This document shows, one piece after another, positions 33,362 to 41,569 of a DNA stretch of 64,000 bases. Origin of the DNA: JBBQDZ01 sp038237515 (GTDB lineage: Bacteria > Actinomycetota > Thermoleophilia > Gaiellales > Gaiellaceae); the NCBI GenBank assembly GCA_038237515.1, contig JBBRYP010000010.1:15884-79883 (forward strand), written 5' to 3'. The notes beneath the pieces were generated by a model. It had not been told where the DNA came from. It did not search any database and saw only the letters and a program-made list of their open reading frames with translations. The stretch's first letter is position 1. Each line of letters begins with the position of its first letter. The position numbers and the translations under genes were made by a program.

Positions 33362-34389
33362 GAGCGGAAGTGCGGCAGCACCCGCTGGCCGAACAACTCG
33401 ATCTGACGGTGCCGGTTCGCGCCCCAGAGCTCGAGCATGACGTGCGTGCAGCCGGCGTCCCGGTACTCCTCGATCGCCTCGATGCAGTCGGCCGCGAGCC
33501 CGGCGATCGGCTTGCACTTGTCGAGGATCTCGTCCGTGACCCTGGCCTTCGCGGCCAGGCGCCCACCCTGCTCCATCGCCTCAGCGATCGGCCGGATCTC
33601 CTCCTGGTCGAGCCCGGCGAGGTCGAGCAACGTGTCCGCCGCGCCGCCGATGTTCTGCACCTTGTTCGCCAGGTACATGCCCGCGATCTCGCGCGCGCCG
33701 TCCCGACCCGCGTCGCGCTCCTCGCCGATCGAGGCGACGATCGTGCAGCCGATGTCGATGTCGCGCGCGACGTTCTCACGGGTGTAGCGGACGAACGCCG
33801 GGGTCGTGATCGAGGGAGTCAGGCAGCCGTCGCCGATCTCGCCGGCAAGCGCCTGCATCTTCGGCGCCGTCGCCGCGACATAGACCGGCGGTACGTCGCG
33901 CGGCGTCTCCGCCTCGGCCCGCAGGGCAGGCACGTCGGCGCTCCACGCCTCCCCTTCGTAGCGGAACTCCTCACCGGAGAGCACGCCTCGCACGATCGCG
34001 ACGGCGTCCCGCATCGGCCCGAGCGTCCGCCTGGTCTGCAGCCCGGCGTTGTTCAGGAAGATCTTGGACGTCCCGAATCCGAGAATGAACCGCCCTCGGC
34101 CCGCCGCCTCCTGGACGACCCGCGCGTCCATCGCGACCTGCACAGGGTGCCGCGTGAACGGCGAGATGATCCCCCAGCCGATCGTGAGCCGACTCGTCTC
34201 GCGCGCGATCAGCGCCGAGACCACGGTCGAGGAGCGCGCTTCCATCCCGTGCTTGCGCCACCAGGGGTAGGCCTCGGCGAGCCAGACGGTGTCCATCCCC
34301 GCCCGCTCCATCGCTCGAGCGCTCGCGAGCATCTCCTCGAGCGGCTCCATCGTGAGCTGCATGACCCCGATCCGGAACGGCGGACTCAC
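33358..34389 (-). CDS. Luciferase-like (LLM-class) oxidoreductase 2
   Basis: The 343-residue TIM-barrel protein resembles F420-dependent 5,10-methylene-tetrahydromethanopterin reductase-like enzymes: early AMERAGMDTVWLAEAYPWWRK, then TIGWGIISPFTRHPVQVAMDA, and GRGRFILGFGTSKIFLNNAG. The next motif, VYVAATAPKMQALAGEIGDG, is also family-typical. F420 use is plausible in an actinobacterium but not proven. It starts at a GTG and is coupled to the M20 gene. The MazF gene lies 40 bp upstream. Confidence 0.88.
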   Translation of the reverse strand: MSPPFRIGVMQLTMEPLEEMLASARAMERAGMDTVWLAEAYPWWRKHGMEARSSTVVSALIARETSRLTIGWGIISPFTRHPVQVAMDARVVQEAAGRGRFILGFGTSKIFLNNAGLQTRRTLGPMRDAVAIVRGVLSGEEFRYEGEAWSADVPALRAEAETPRDVPPVYVAATAPKMQALAGEIGDGCLTPSITTPAFVRYTRENVARDIDIGCTIVASIGEERDAGRDGAREIAGMYLANKVQNIGGAADTLLDLAGLDQEEIRPIAEAMEQGGRLAAKARVTDEILDKCKPIAGLAADCIEAIEEYRDAGCTHVMLELWGANRHRQIELFGQRVLPHFRS

Positions 34390-34429
34390 CGCCCCGATCC
34401 TCTCACAGAGCGCTCAGTGGATCGCCCAC

Positions 34430-34738
34430 TCAGCAGCCGGTCGCGAGGGCGAGTGCCTCGCACACCTGCGTCATGCGTTGCGCGGACAGGTGGCAGATCC
34501 GCTCGACGAAGAAGCCCTTCGGAATCAGCGTCAGGTTGTCGAGGCTCAGGACGGATTCGGTCGGCATGCCGTCTTCCCGACCGATCGCGACTTCCGTGGG
34601 TATCCCGCGCGCAGTGCGCGATGCCGGGACGGCATGAACCGAATGAAGGACGGAAACCGCTGGTTGGCGCGTCAGGACGAGGTGTGGGCGCCGGCCGACG
34701 TTCGGGCGCTCGACCCACCAGATCTCGCCGCGGTTCAC
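34430..34738 (-). CDS. mazF: MazF/PemK-family toxin
   Basis: The 102-residue protein opens with the MazF signature NRGEIWWVERPNVGRRPHLV and contains the SRTARGIPTEVAIG and SLDNLTLIPKGFF segments typical of these mRNA interferases. Its ATG overlaps the antitoxin stop by four bases (ATGA). The toxin cuts RNA; the antitoxin would neutralise it. The pair stands between the molybdenum hydroxylase genes and the LLM gene, in the same direction. Confidence 0.9.
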   Translation of the reverse strand: MNRGEIWWVERPNVGRRPHLVLTRQPAVSVLHSVHAVPASRTARGIPTEVAIGREDGMPTESVLSLDNLTLIPKGFFVERICHLSAQRMTQVCEALALATGC

Positions 34739-34983
34739 CAGGGCTCGGCGCGAATCGATTCGAGGGCGGAAGCCTCGGCCCAGGCATCGAGCTCCCCGGG
34801 CGGAATCCTCGTGTACCCCTCGACGATGGCGCGGTCGATCGCAGCCTCGCGATCGGAAGCCAGGTCGCGCTCGATTGCCCTGCGGATCAGATCGGAGCGC
34901 GACCGCCCCGTCTTCGCCGCCCGCTGATCGAGCAGAGCAAGCAGTTCATCGGAAAGCTGAACGAGAGTCTGCCGCCGTGCCAT
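34735..34983 (-). CDS. Ribbon-helix-helix antitoxin
   Basis: The 82-residue protein has a ribbon-helix-helix start (RQTLVQLSDELLALLDQRAA, then KTGRSRSDLIRRAIERDL) and a C-terminal acidic tail for binding the toxin. It probably represses its own operon through the palindrome at 34990-35007, which overlaps a TAGGAT -10-like box just before the ATG. There is no separate ribosome site, so the mRNA may be leaderless. Confidence 0.88.
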   Translation of the reverse strand: MARRQTLVQLSDELLALLDQRAAKTGRSRSDLIRRAIERDLASDREAAIDRAIVEGYTRIPPGELDAWAEASALESIRAEPW

Positions 34984-34989
34984 CCTCTG

Positions 34990-35007
34990 CCATATCCTAG
35001 CATATGG
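34990..35007. promoter_or_regulatory. Operator/promoter of the MazF-antitoxin pair
   Basis: CCATAT-CCTAGC-ATATGG is a 6+6+6 inverted repeat in an A+T-rich patch 7 bp before the antitoxin start. On the minus strand it contains TAGGAT, a -10-like sequence. A ribbon-helix-helix dimer pair binding here would block the promoter. Confidence 0.65.
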
Positions 35008-35078
35008 TCAAGGGCAGCCATGGCCGGGCACGGCTCAAGCCGCCCGCCCGCGCAGAGAATGAACCGGGGGAACTGTCC

Positions 35079-35792
35079 TCACTCCTCGGTCGACTGGGTC
35101 GGGCCTGCAGGGTCCCCCGAGTACGACTCCTCGTGCCAGGGGTTCAGCCCGTCCTGCGCCCCGCCCGTGCCCTCGTGCGCCCCCGGCTCGGCCTCGTCGC
35201 CGGGCTCCGCCGGCGGCCCGACGTCCTTCAGCTCGGGATCGGTCTCGGGCCGCGCATCGAGGCTCGGTGGCGGGGCGGCGGCCGTCCCCCCGCCGGATCC
35301 ACTCGGCTGCGGCGGCGTGGCCGCCCCCCGCGCCTCCGCCAACCCCGAAGCCTCCAGAACCTGCCCCTCGAGAGCCGCGAGCACGTTCTGCACCTGCTGG
35401 TTCACGATCGGCTGGAGGACGCGCTGGCCCATGCTGCCGACCGGCCCCGCGATCCGCACGTCGGCCTCCCAGCGCATCGACGTCCCGGCGCCGTCCTCGC
35501 TCTCGCTCAGATGGAACTGGGTCGCCATCTGCATCAGCGCGCCGACCCCGGTGCCCTTTGCGGAAAGGCTCGCGAACTCCGGCTCGCGCTCCTCCGTCTT
35601 CTCGAACTTGATGCTCATCGCGAGGCCGCCCAGGCCGAGCGGGATCTTGACGCTCGCCTTCCAGCGGCGCTCGTCCTCGACCTCGAATCCCTGCACGCCC
35701 GGCATGGTCTTCGCGAGGCGTGCAGGGTCGTTGAGCACCTCCCACACCGTCGCTCTCGGGGCGGCGAACTCACGCGTTCCGGACACCTTCAC
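35079..35792 (-). CDS. coxG: CoxG-like SRPBCC protein with disordered tail
   Basis: The 237-residue protein has a CoxG/polyketide-cyclase-like domain at residues 1-150 (MKVSGTREFAAPRATVWEVL, then NDPARLAKTMPGV), which in carbon monoxide dehydrogenase clusters helps anchor or mature the enzyme. Residues ~155-237 are Pro/Gly/Glu-rich and disordered, without the membrane-anchoring helix found in some CoxG. The GTG start overlaps the coxL stop (GTGA). Confidence 0.88.
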   Translation of the reverse strand: MKVSGTREFAAPRATVWEVLNDPARLAKTMPGVQGFEVEDERRWKASVKIPLGLGGLAMSIKFEKTEEREPEFASLSAKGTGVGALMQMATQFHLSESEDGAGTSMRWEADVRIAGPVGSMGQRVLQPIVNQQVQNVLAALEGQVLEASGLAEARGAATPPQPSGSGGGTAAAPPPSLDARPETDPELKDVGPPAEPGDEAEPGAHEGTGGAQDGLNPWHEESYSGDPAGPTQSTEE

Positions 35793-38323
35793 CGCGCATC
35801 CTCCACCCGGACGCCGGAGCGGCTCGCCGCCGGGTCGCGCAGCAGCTCCCAGACCCGCTGATACGGGTTCCAGCTGTCGGTGACGATGGGGCCGCCCGCC
35901 GGGCGGAGGGCGTCTTGGATCGCGGCGCAGACGGCGTGGATGCCGGCGCCGCCGCCCTCGCCCATTCCCTTAGCGCCGAGCGGGGTGAAGGGGGATGCCG
36001 ACTCGATGTAGCCGTTCCGCATCGGCGGCATGTCGAGCGCGTGCGGGACGTGATAGTCGTAGAAGTTCGGCGTCAGGAGGTTGCCGTCCTCGTCGTAGAC
36101 GAAGGCCTCGTGCAGGGCCGCGCCGAGCGCCTGGGCCGTCGCCCCGTGCACCTGCCCCTCGACGATCTGCGGGTGGATCCGATTGCCGCAGTCGTCCACG
36201 GCGGCGTAGTCCACCACCTCGAGCACCCCGGTCTCGCGATCGATCTCGAGGACGCAAGCGTGAACCTGCGTCGCGTAGGTGAGCGTCAGATTGCCGTAGG
36301 CGCGCTCGAGGTCCGGCACCTGGAAGGGCGGCCTGTACACGTAGCGGCAGTTCAGGGTCACATCGTCGAGCTCGGGCGGCAGGCCGGCGTTGTTCGCGTT
36401 GATGATCGCGCCGCACGCCATGAAGGGCAGGGCCGCCTCGGGGTTCTCCCTCACGCGCGCATGCCCGTCGGCGAGCTCGATCGCGTCGGGATCGCCAGCG
36501 CCGAGAATGACTGCCGCGAGCCGTTTCACCTGCGAGGCGAGCATGTCGGTCGCGCCCTTGACGGCGCCGAGCCCGGTGACCGCGAACTGGCTCGCGTACG
36601 TCCCCGAGAACCCCGCGTGCGAGTTCCAGTACGAGTCGTGTCCGGGCCGCACGTGCACGTCGTCGGGCGTGACGCCGAGGATGTCCGCCACCACCTGCGC
36701 CGCCGTCGTCTCGTGCCCCTGGCCCTGCGGCACGGTGCCGAGGGTGACGACGAGTTCGCCGAAGATGTCGAGCTTGACGGTCGCGACCTCGTTGTTGCCC
36801 GAGAACTGGAGGCTCGGGTTCATGATCATCGACTGGCCGAAGTTGTTCGTGCCGGAGTCGAGCGTCGAGCCGATGCCGAACCCGAGGAGCTTCCCGCGCG
36901 CGGCGGCCTCCTCGCGGCGGCGCTCGATCGATCCGTGGTCGATCAGCTCGAGCGCCTTGTCGAGGCAGAGCGCGTAGTCGCCGGAGTCGTAGATGCAGCC
37001 GTTCGGCGTCTCGTAGGGCATCTCCTCGGTGCGCACGTAGTTTCGCTTTCGCACCTCGATCGGATCGAGTCCGAGCTCGCTCGCGACGATGTCGACGATC
37101 CGCTCGGTGAGCCACAGATGCTGCATGCGCGAGTAGCCGCGGTTCGGCGAAACGGGCGCCTTGTTCGTCACGACCTGCGTGAAGTCGACGCGGATGTTTC
37201 GCCAGCGGTAGCACCCGGGCGCTACCTGGGCCCAGATGATCGCGCCGAGCGGCTCGTAGCGCGGGAAGGCGCCGCAGTCGTCGAGCGCCCGAACGCCGAA
37301 GCCGAGCATCGTGCCGTCGTTCTTGACCGGAACGACCACGTCGAGGAACGTCCGCTCGTTGCCGTGCGCGTTCGCCGTGTGCTGATCAGAGCGCCACTCC
37401 GTCCACTGCACCGGCCTCCCCAGCTTGCGCGCCAGCAGGCAGCACGCGACGTAGTAGGGATGCAGGCAGATCTTGTTTCCGAAGCCGCCGCCGATGTCGT
37501 GGGTGACGAACCGCAGCTTGTCGAGGCCGACGCGCATCGCCGGGCCCATCCAGATCGCGGTGACCCCCGGCATCTGGAGGTTGCAGTTGATCGTCCAGGA
37601 CCCGGTCGCCCGCTCGTACTCCACGAGGCAGCCGCTGCACTCGAGCGGCGTCGAGGAGAACCGGTGGAAGTGCAGCCGCTCGATCCGCACGACCCGGTCC
37701 GCCTCGGCGAGCGCGCCATCCAAGTCACCCCAGTCGAACTTCCCCGTCCAGACGACGTTCGATCCCGCGTCCTCGTGGAGGACGGGTGCGTCCGGCGCGA
37801 GCGCCTGCTCGGCGTCGACGAGCGCTTGCAGCGGCTCGTACTCCACCTCGACGAGATCAGCGGCATCCCGAGCGATCTCCCGTGTGGCCGCGCACACCGC
37901 GGCCACCGGCTCTCCGACGAAGCGTACGGTTCCGACGGCGAGCGCGTAGTCCTTGATCTCCGAGCCTGGGGGGACCGAGAGCTCGAAGAAGGGGTCTGTG
38001 AGCGCCGCGACCTCCTCGCCGATCAGCGTGCCGTAGACACCCTCGAGGCTCGCCGCCCGCGAGACGTCGATGGCAGCGATCGCCGCGTGCGCGTACGGCG
38101 AGCGGACGAAGTGGACGTACCCCATCCCGTGCCGGCGCAGGTCGTCGAAGAAGACACCCTGTCCCTGGACGAGCCGACGGTCCTCCTTCCGCGGGATGCT
38201 CTGCCCTGAGTAGCGCTCGCGCGGGGGCGCCTCGACGGGCGGAGCCTCGGTCGCGGTCTCCGTCGTGCTCGAGCGCGGGTGAACCTGTGCCCCCGCCGCG
38301 AGCGCCGCGCTGCGAACCGTCAT
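35789..38323 (-). CDS. coxL: Molybdenum hydroxylase large subunit (xanthine dehydrogenase family)
   Basis: The 844-residue catalytic subunit binds molybdopterin cytosine dinucleotide. It has the opening YSGQSIPRKEDRRLVQGQG, the THDIGGGFGNKI motif, the QGQGHETTAAQVVADIL cofactor loop and the catalytic Glu in LGAKGMGEGG. The loop that carries AYxCSFR in true CO dehydrogenase and AYRGAGR in the related form II enzymes reads PVSPNRGYSRMQ here, so the substrate is not likely to be CO. An N-terminal 40-residue Thr/Ala/Pro-rich extension precedes the domain. It overlaps coxS and coxG by 4 nt each. Confidence 0.9.
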   Translation of the reverse strand: MTVRSAALAAGAQVHPRSSTTETATEAPPVEAPPRERYSGQSIPRKEDRRLVQGQGVFFDDLRRHGMGYVHFVRSPYAHAAIAAIDVSRAASLEGVYGTLIGEEVAALTDPFFELSVPPGSEIKDYALAVGTVRFVGEPVAAVCAATREIARDAADLVEVEYEPLQALVDAEQALAPDAPVLHEDAGSNVVWTGKFDWGDLDGALAEADRVVRIERLHFHRFSSTPLECSGCLVEYERATGSWTINCNLQMPGVTAIWMGPAMRVGLDKLRFVTHDIGGGFGNKICLHPYYVACCLLARKLGRPVQWTEWRSDQHTANAHGNERTFLDVVVPVKNDGTMLGFGVRALDDCGAFPRYEPLGAIIWAQVAPGCYRWRNIRVDFTQVVTNKAPVSPNRGYSRMQHLWLTERIVDIVASELGLDPIEVRKRNYVRTEEMPYETPNGCIYDSGDYALCLDKALELIDHGSIERRREEAAARGKLLGFGIGSTLDSGTNNFGQSMIMNPSLQFSGNNEVATVKLDIFGELVVTLGTVPQGQGHETTAAQVVADILGVTPDDVHVRPGHDSYWNSHAGFSGTYASQFAVTGLGAVKGATDMLASQVKRLAAVILGAGDPDAIELADGHARVRENPEAALPFMACGAIINANNAGLPPELDDVTLNCRYVYRPPFQVPDLERAYGNLTLTYATQVHACVLEIDRETGVLEVVDYAAVDDCGNRIHPQIVEGQVHGATAQALGAALHEAFVYDEDGNLLTPNFYDYHVPHALDMPPMRNGYIESASPFTPLGAKGMGEGGGAGIHAVCAAIQDALRPAGGPIVTDSWNPYQRVWELLRDPAASRSGVRVEDAR

Positions 38324-38808
38324 TGCGACCGTCCTCCACGCGCGGCGGTCTTGACGGCCTCCACGATGTTCACGTACCCCGTGCACCGGCAGATGTTGCC
38401 CTGCAGGGCTCGCCGGATCTCGGTTTCCGTCGGCTCCGGGTTGGAGTCGAGCAGGTGCTTTGCGCTCATCAGCATTCCCGGCGTGCAGTAGCCGCACTGG
38501 AGAGCGTGATGGGCGCTGAAGGCCTGCTGGAGCGGATGCAGCTCGTCCTCGCTCGCAAGGCTCTCGACGGTCTCGATCCTCGTCCCGTCGGCCTGCACGG
38601 CGAGCAGCATGCAGCTCTTGATCGCGAGCCCGTCGCAGATCACGGTGCAGGCGCCGCAGTTGCCGGTGTCGCAGCCGATGTGGGTGCCGGTGAGCTCCAG
38701 GTCGTCGCGGAGGAAGTGGACGAGGAGACGGCGCGCCTCGACCTCGCGCTCGTAGGTGATGCCGTTGACGACGACGGAGACGTTTCCTCGGGCGGCCGGA
38801 GCCGTCAT
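38320..38808 (-). CDS. coxS: Molybdenum hydroxylase [2Fe-2S] small subunit
   Basis: The 162-residue protein transfers electrons from the molybdenum site to FAD. The plant-type cluster motif is THIGCDTGNCGACTVICDG with a fourth Cys in IKSCMLL. The second cluster is QCGYCTPGM and GNICRCTGYVNIVEAV. All eight cluster Cys are present. The ATG start overlaps the FAD subunit gene by 4 nt. The length is normal. Confidence 0.94.
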   Translation of the reverse strand: MTAPAARGNVSVVVNGITYEREVEARRLLVHFLRDDLELTGTHIGCDTGNCGACTVICDGLAIKSCMLLAVQADGTRIETVESLASEDELHPLQQAFSAHHALQCGYCTPGMLMSAKHLLDSNPEPTETEIRRALQGNICRCTGYVNIVEAVKTAARGGRSQ

Positions 38809-39620
38809 ACGCCGGTCCTCGTGCTCGCCGCGGAGACCGCTCGAACCGCCAGCACCTCAGCGAGGTGGCGGCGGTAGTCGGCGGACGCGTGGACGTCGCC
38901 GGGGGGGTCGAGGCCGGCCCTCCGCACCGCCTCGCGCACCGTCTCGGCCTCCGCCGAGGGCAGCTGCACGACCACCGGCGCCGCGGCGACGCAGCCGATT
39001 GCCACGTGCGCGTCGCCGTTGACGCTGGCGGCTGCGTTGACGATGCAGGTGCCCTCCTTGCCGATCGTCACGGAGGCGAAGCCGTCGCCGCCCGCTGCGA
39101 CAGGCAGGGTGATCCGCGTGAGCAGCTCGCCCGGCCCCGCGGCGGTGAAATAGACGCCGAGGAAGAATTCGCTCGCCGGCACGACCCGCTCGCCTCTGCT
39201 TCCGGCGATCGTCATCGAGGCCCCGAGCGCGACGAGGAGCGGCGGCAGATGGTTCGTCGGGTCGCTCGAGCAGACGTTGCCGCCGATCGTGCCCCGATTT
39301 CGCACCTGCACGTCCGCGATCTGAGAGCAAACCTCGGCCAGCAGGGGACGGGCAGCCGCGACGTCGGACGAGATCGTCAGCTCGGTGTACGTCGTCATAG
39401 CGCCGATGTCGAGACCACCCTCCGCGCTGCGAGAGATCCCCTTCAGCTCCCCGAGCCCCGCCAGGTCGACGAGCACGTCGGGGGCCGCGGCGCGCACCTT
39501 CATGACGTTGATCAGCGTCTGCCCACCGGCAAGCGGCCGCGCGTTCTCGTGGCCGGAGAGGAGCGCGATCGCGGCCTCGACGCTCGAGGGGCGTGCGTAT
39601 TCGACCCGGTTCAGGAGCAC
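38805..39620 (-). CDS. coxM: Molybdenum hydroxylase FAD-binding medium subunit
   Basis: The 271-residue subunit passes electrons to the acceptor. It has the FAD motifs ARPLAGGQTLINVMK and VRNRGTIGGNVCSSDPTNHL. The conserved start VEYARPSSVEAAIALL follows four residues after the GTG at 39620, which I choose; an in-frame TTG 12 codons upstream lacks support. It begins the coxM-S-L-G unit and is divergent from the dioxygenase gene, with 67 bp between the starts. Confidence 0.9.
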   Translation of the reverse strand: MLLNRVEYARPSSVEAAIALLSGHENARPLAGGQTLINVMKVRAAAPDVLVDLAGLGELKGISRSAEGGLDIGAMTTYTELTISSDVAAARPLLAEVCSQIADVQVRNRGTIGGNVCSSDPTNHLPPLLVALGASMTIAGSRGERVVPASEFFLGVYFTAAGPGELLTRITLPVAAGGDGFASVTIGKEGTCIVNAAASVNGDAHVAIGCVAAAPVVVQLPSAEAETVREAVRRAGLDPPGDVHASADYRRHLAEVLAVRAVSAASTRTGV

Positions 39621-39687
39621 GCCGGCTCTTATATCCGAGCGACTTGCGGCGCGCAAAGGTTGGCAGCCACCGGGGTATGCTCCGTTC

Positions 39688-40392
39688 GTGGCAGCCGCCG
39701 AGGAGGAGTTCGCCCCGATTCTGCCAGGGCCTGCCTCGAGCGACTACGAGCGCTACCTGCGCACCGACGAGTTGCTTGCGCTCCAGAAGTCCCCGGAGGA
39801 GATGGCGCATCGCGACGAGCTCCTCTTCCAGACCGTCCATCAGTCCTCGGAGCTGTGGCTGAAGCTGGCCTCCTTCGAGGTCGAGGAGGCAGCGGTCGAG
39901 CTGCGGGCAGCGACGATCGCGCCGGCGCTCCGCCTTCTGCGCCGCGCCTCGCTCGCCGTCCGGCTCGCCACGGAGCAGCTCGACATGCTCGAGCAGATGT
40001 CGCCTTGGGAGTACCAGGACGTCCGCCGAGCCCTCGGGCACGGCAGCGGCTTCGACTCGCCCGGCTGGCGGCGGCTGCGAGCGGCTGTGCCGCCCCTTGG
40101 CCCCGAGCTGCACGCGCTGCTCCGTGCCGCGGGCCTCGACCTTGTCGGCCTCTACGTCGACGGCCGCGAGCACGAGGAGCTCTACCAGCTCGCCGAGCAC
40201 CTCCTGGAGCTCGACGAGCGGATCACGCTCTGGCGCATCCGGCATTTCAAGGTGGTCGAGCGGATCATCGGCGGGGAGGTAGTCGGCACCCAGGGGACGC
40301 CCGTCGAGCTGCTCGGGGGGCTGATCCACCGCAACTTCTTCGCAGAGCTCTGGCGCGTGCGCAACAAGCTCACGGAGCTCGCTGGAACCTAG
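39688..40392 (+). CDS. kynA: Tryptophan 2,3-dioxygenase
   Basis: The 234-residue heme enzyme oxidises L-tryptophan to N-formylkynurenine. The distal-side motif is LFQTVHQSSELWLKL and the proximal heme His is in LWRIRHFKVVERIIG, both diagnostic. The GTG start is 6 residues before the acidic N-terminal helix. It is shorter than many bacterial homologues (about 260-290), and the GTGGS-type loop that closes over the substrate reads VVGTQGTPVEL. Its TAG stop shares the bases CTAG with the stop of the convergent class V enzyme. Confidence 0.88.
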   Translation: MAAAEEEFAPILPGPASSDYERYLRTDELLALQKSPEEMAHRDELLFQTVHQSSELWLKLASFEVEEAAVELRAATIAPALRLLRRASLAVRLATEQLDMLEQMSPWEYQDVRRALGHGSGFDSPGWRRLRAAVPPLGPELHALLRAAGLDLVGLYVDGREHEELYQLAEHLLELDERITLWRIRHFKVVERIIGGEVVGTQGTPVELLGGLIHRNFFAELWRVRNKLTELAGT

Positions 40393-41555
40393 GTTCGAAG
40401 CGCCGCGACCTCCGCGAAGAAGCGGTCGACCTCCTCGGCCGTGTTGTAGTGGGCGAGCCCCACGCGTAGCGACTCGGGCGGTAGGCGCTCCGTGAGGCCG
40501 ACGCAGTACCAGTTGCCTGCGGCCCATACACCGACGCCGCGCTCGCCGAGGCGCCTGGCGACCTCGCTCGCGCTCGTCCCGTCGACGTTGACGAGGAAGG
40601 TCGGCACCCGGCCCTCCATCGTCGGCAGCCCGTACAGCGTCATCGCCTCGGGCATGCGAGCGAGGAAGCGCTCTCCGAGCGCTCGCTCGTAGCCGCGGAT
40701 CGTCTCGATCCCGCCGATCGACTCGAGGTAGGCGATCGTCGCGCTGAAGGCCGCAAGCAGCTCGAAGGGCGGCGTCCCCGTCTCGAAGCGCCGTGAGACG
40801 GGCTCGGAGGCTGAGGGACGGGCCTTGTAGGGGCGCCAGCGCTCCGCAACCTCCCGGCGCACGAACGCAACGCCGAGATGTGGGCCGCAGAACTTGTAGG
40901 GCGAGCAGATGAGGACGTCGCAGCCGATCGAAGAGACGTCGATGCGCTCGTGCGCGGCGTAGTGGACCGCGTCGATCCAGCTGAGTGCGCCGGCGCTCCG
41001 AGCGAGGGCGCAGATCGCCTCCGCGTCGGCGATCGAGCCGAGCGCGTTCGAGGCCCAGACGAAGGCGACGACCCGCGTCCGGTCGCTCAACTTCCGCCCG
41101 AGGTCGTCGAGGTCGACCGTGAAGTCGTCGTGGGTGTCGACGACCACGACCTTCAGGCCCCGGTCGGACGCGAGCTCGACCCAAGGCGCGACACCGCCGT
41201 CGTGGTCGAGCCGCGTGACGAGGATCTCGTCTCCCTCGCGGAAGTCGCGCGCCGCCACGCGGCTGAGCGCGAAGTCGAGCGAGGTCATGTTCATCCCGAA
41301 GACGACCTCCTCCGGCGTGCAGCCGAGGAACCGCGCCCCGTCGGCCTTGGCCCGCTCGAGGATCCCGTCGACCGCCCGGCCGGTGGCGTACGGTGCACCG
41401 AGGTTCGCGCTCGCGTCGCGCACGGTGTCCGCCATCGCCTGCCCCACCTCGTCCGGGACCTGCGTTCCCCCCGGTGCGTCGAGGAACACGAAGTCGCGCT
41501 GGAGCGAGGAGAAGCGCCGGCGGACGGCCGTAACGTCGAACGCTGCGCTCGCCAC
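40389..41555 (-). CDS. Class V aminotransferase-fold PLP enzyme (cysteine-desulfurase-like)
   Basis: The 388-residue fold-type I PLP enzyme has the PLP Lys in CSPYKFCGPHLG, the Asp in SWIDAVHYAAH and the opening DFVFLDAPGGTQVP typical of the cysteine-desulfurase-like group (TIGR01976 type). Kynureninase has the same fold, and the neighbouring tryptophan dioxygenase makes that tempting, but the motifs here are closer to the desulfurase-like group and the genes are convergent. The substrate is therefore left open. Confidence 0.8.
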   Translation of the reverse strand: MASAAFDVTAVRRRFSSLQRDFVFLDAPGGTQVPDEVGQAMADTVRDASANLGAPYATGRAVDGILERAKADGARFLGCTPEEVVFGMNMTSLDFALSRVAARDFREGDEILVTRLDHDGGVAPWVELASDRGLKVVVVDTHDDFTVDLDDLGRKLSDRTRVVAFVWASNALGSIADAEAICALARSAGALSWIDAVHYAAHERIDVSSIGCDVLICSPYKFCGPHLGVAFVRREVAERWRPYKARPSASEPVSRRFETGTPPFELLAAFSATIAYLESIGGIETIRGYERALGERFLARMPEAMTLYGLPTMEGRVPTFLVNVDGTSASEVARRLGERGVGVWAAGNWYCVGLTERLPPESLRVGLAHYNTAEEVDRFFAEVAALRT

Positions 41556-41569
41556 CGGCGGAACCTATC

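Noticed and set aside
35915..38209. A 764-codon open frame antisense to the molybdenum hydroxylase large subunit
   Set aside because: It is the mirror of a high-GC gene; it lacks a ribosome site, and its composition is Arg/Asp/Val-biased as in other antisense shadows.
35789..39620. Carbon monoxide dehydrogenase
   Set aside because: The diagnostic AYxCSFR loop is missing in the large subunit; the cox names are used only for family order.
38857..41184. A 775-codon minus-strand frame across the dioxygenase gene
   Set aside because: It overlaps two well-supported genes in other frames and has no domain-like segment.
39688..41555. Kynurenine operon
   Set aside because: The two genes are convergent and the PLP enzyme is closer to desulfurase-like proteins than to kynureninase.
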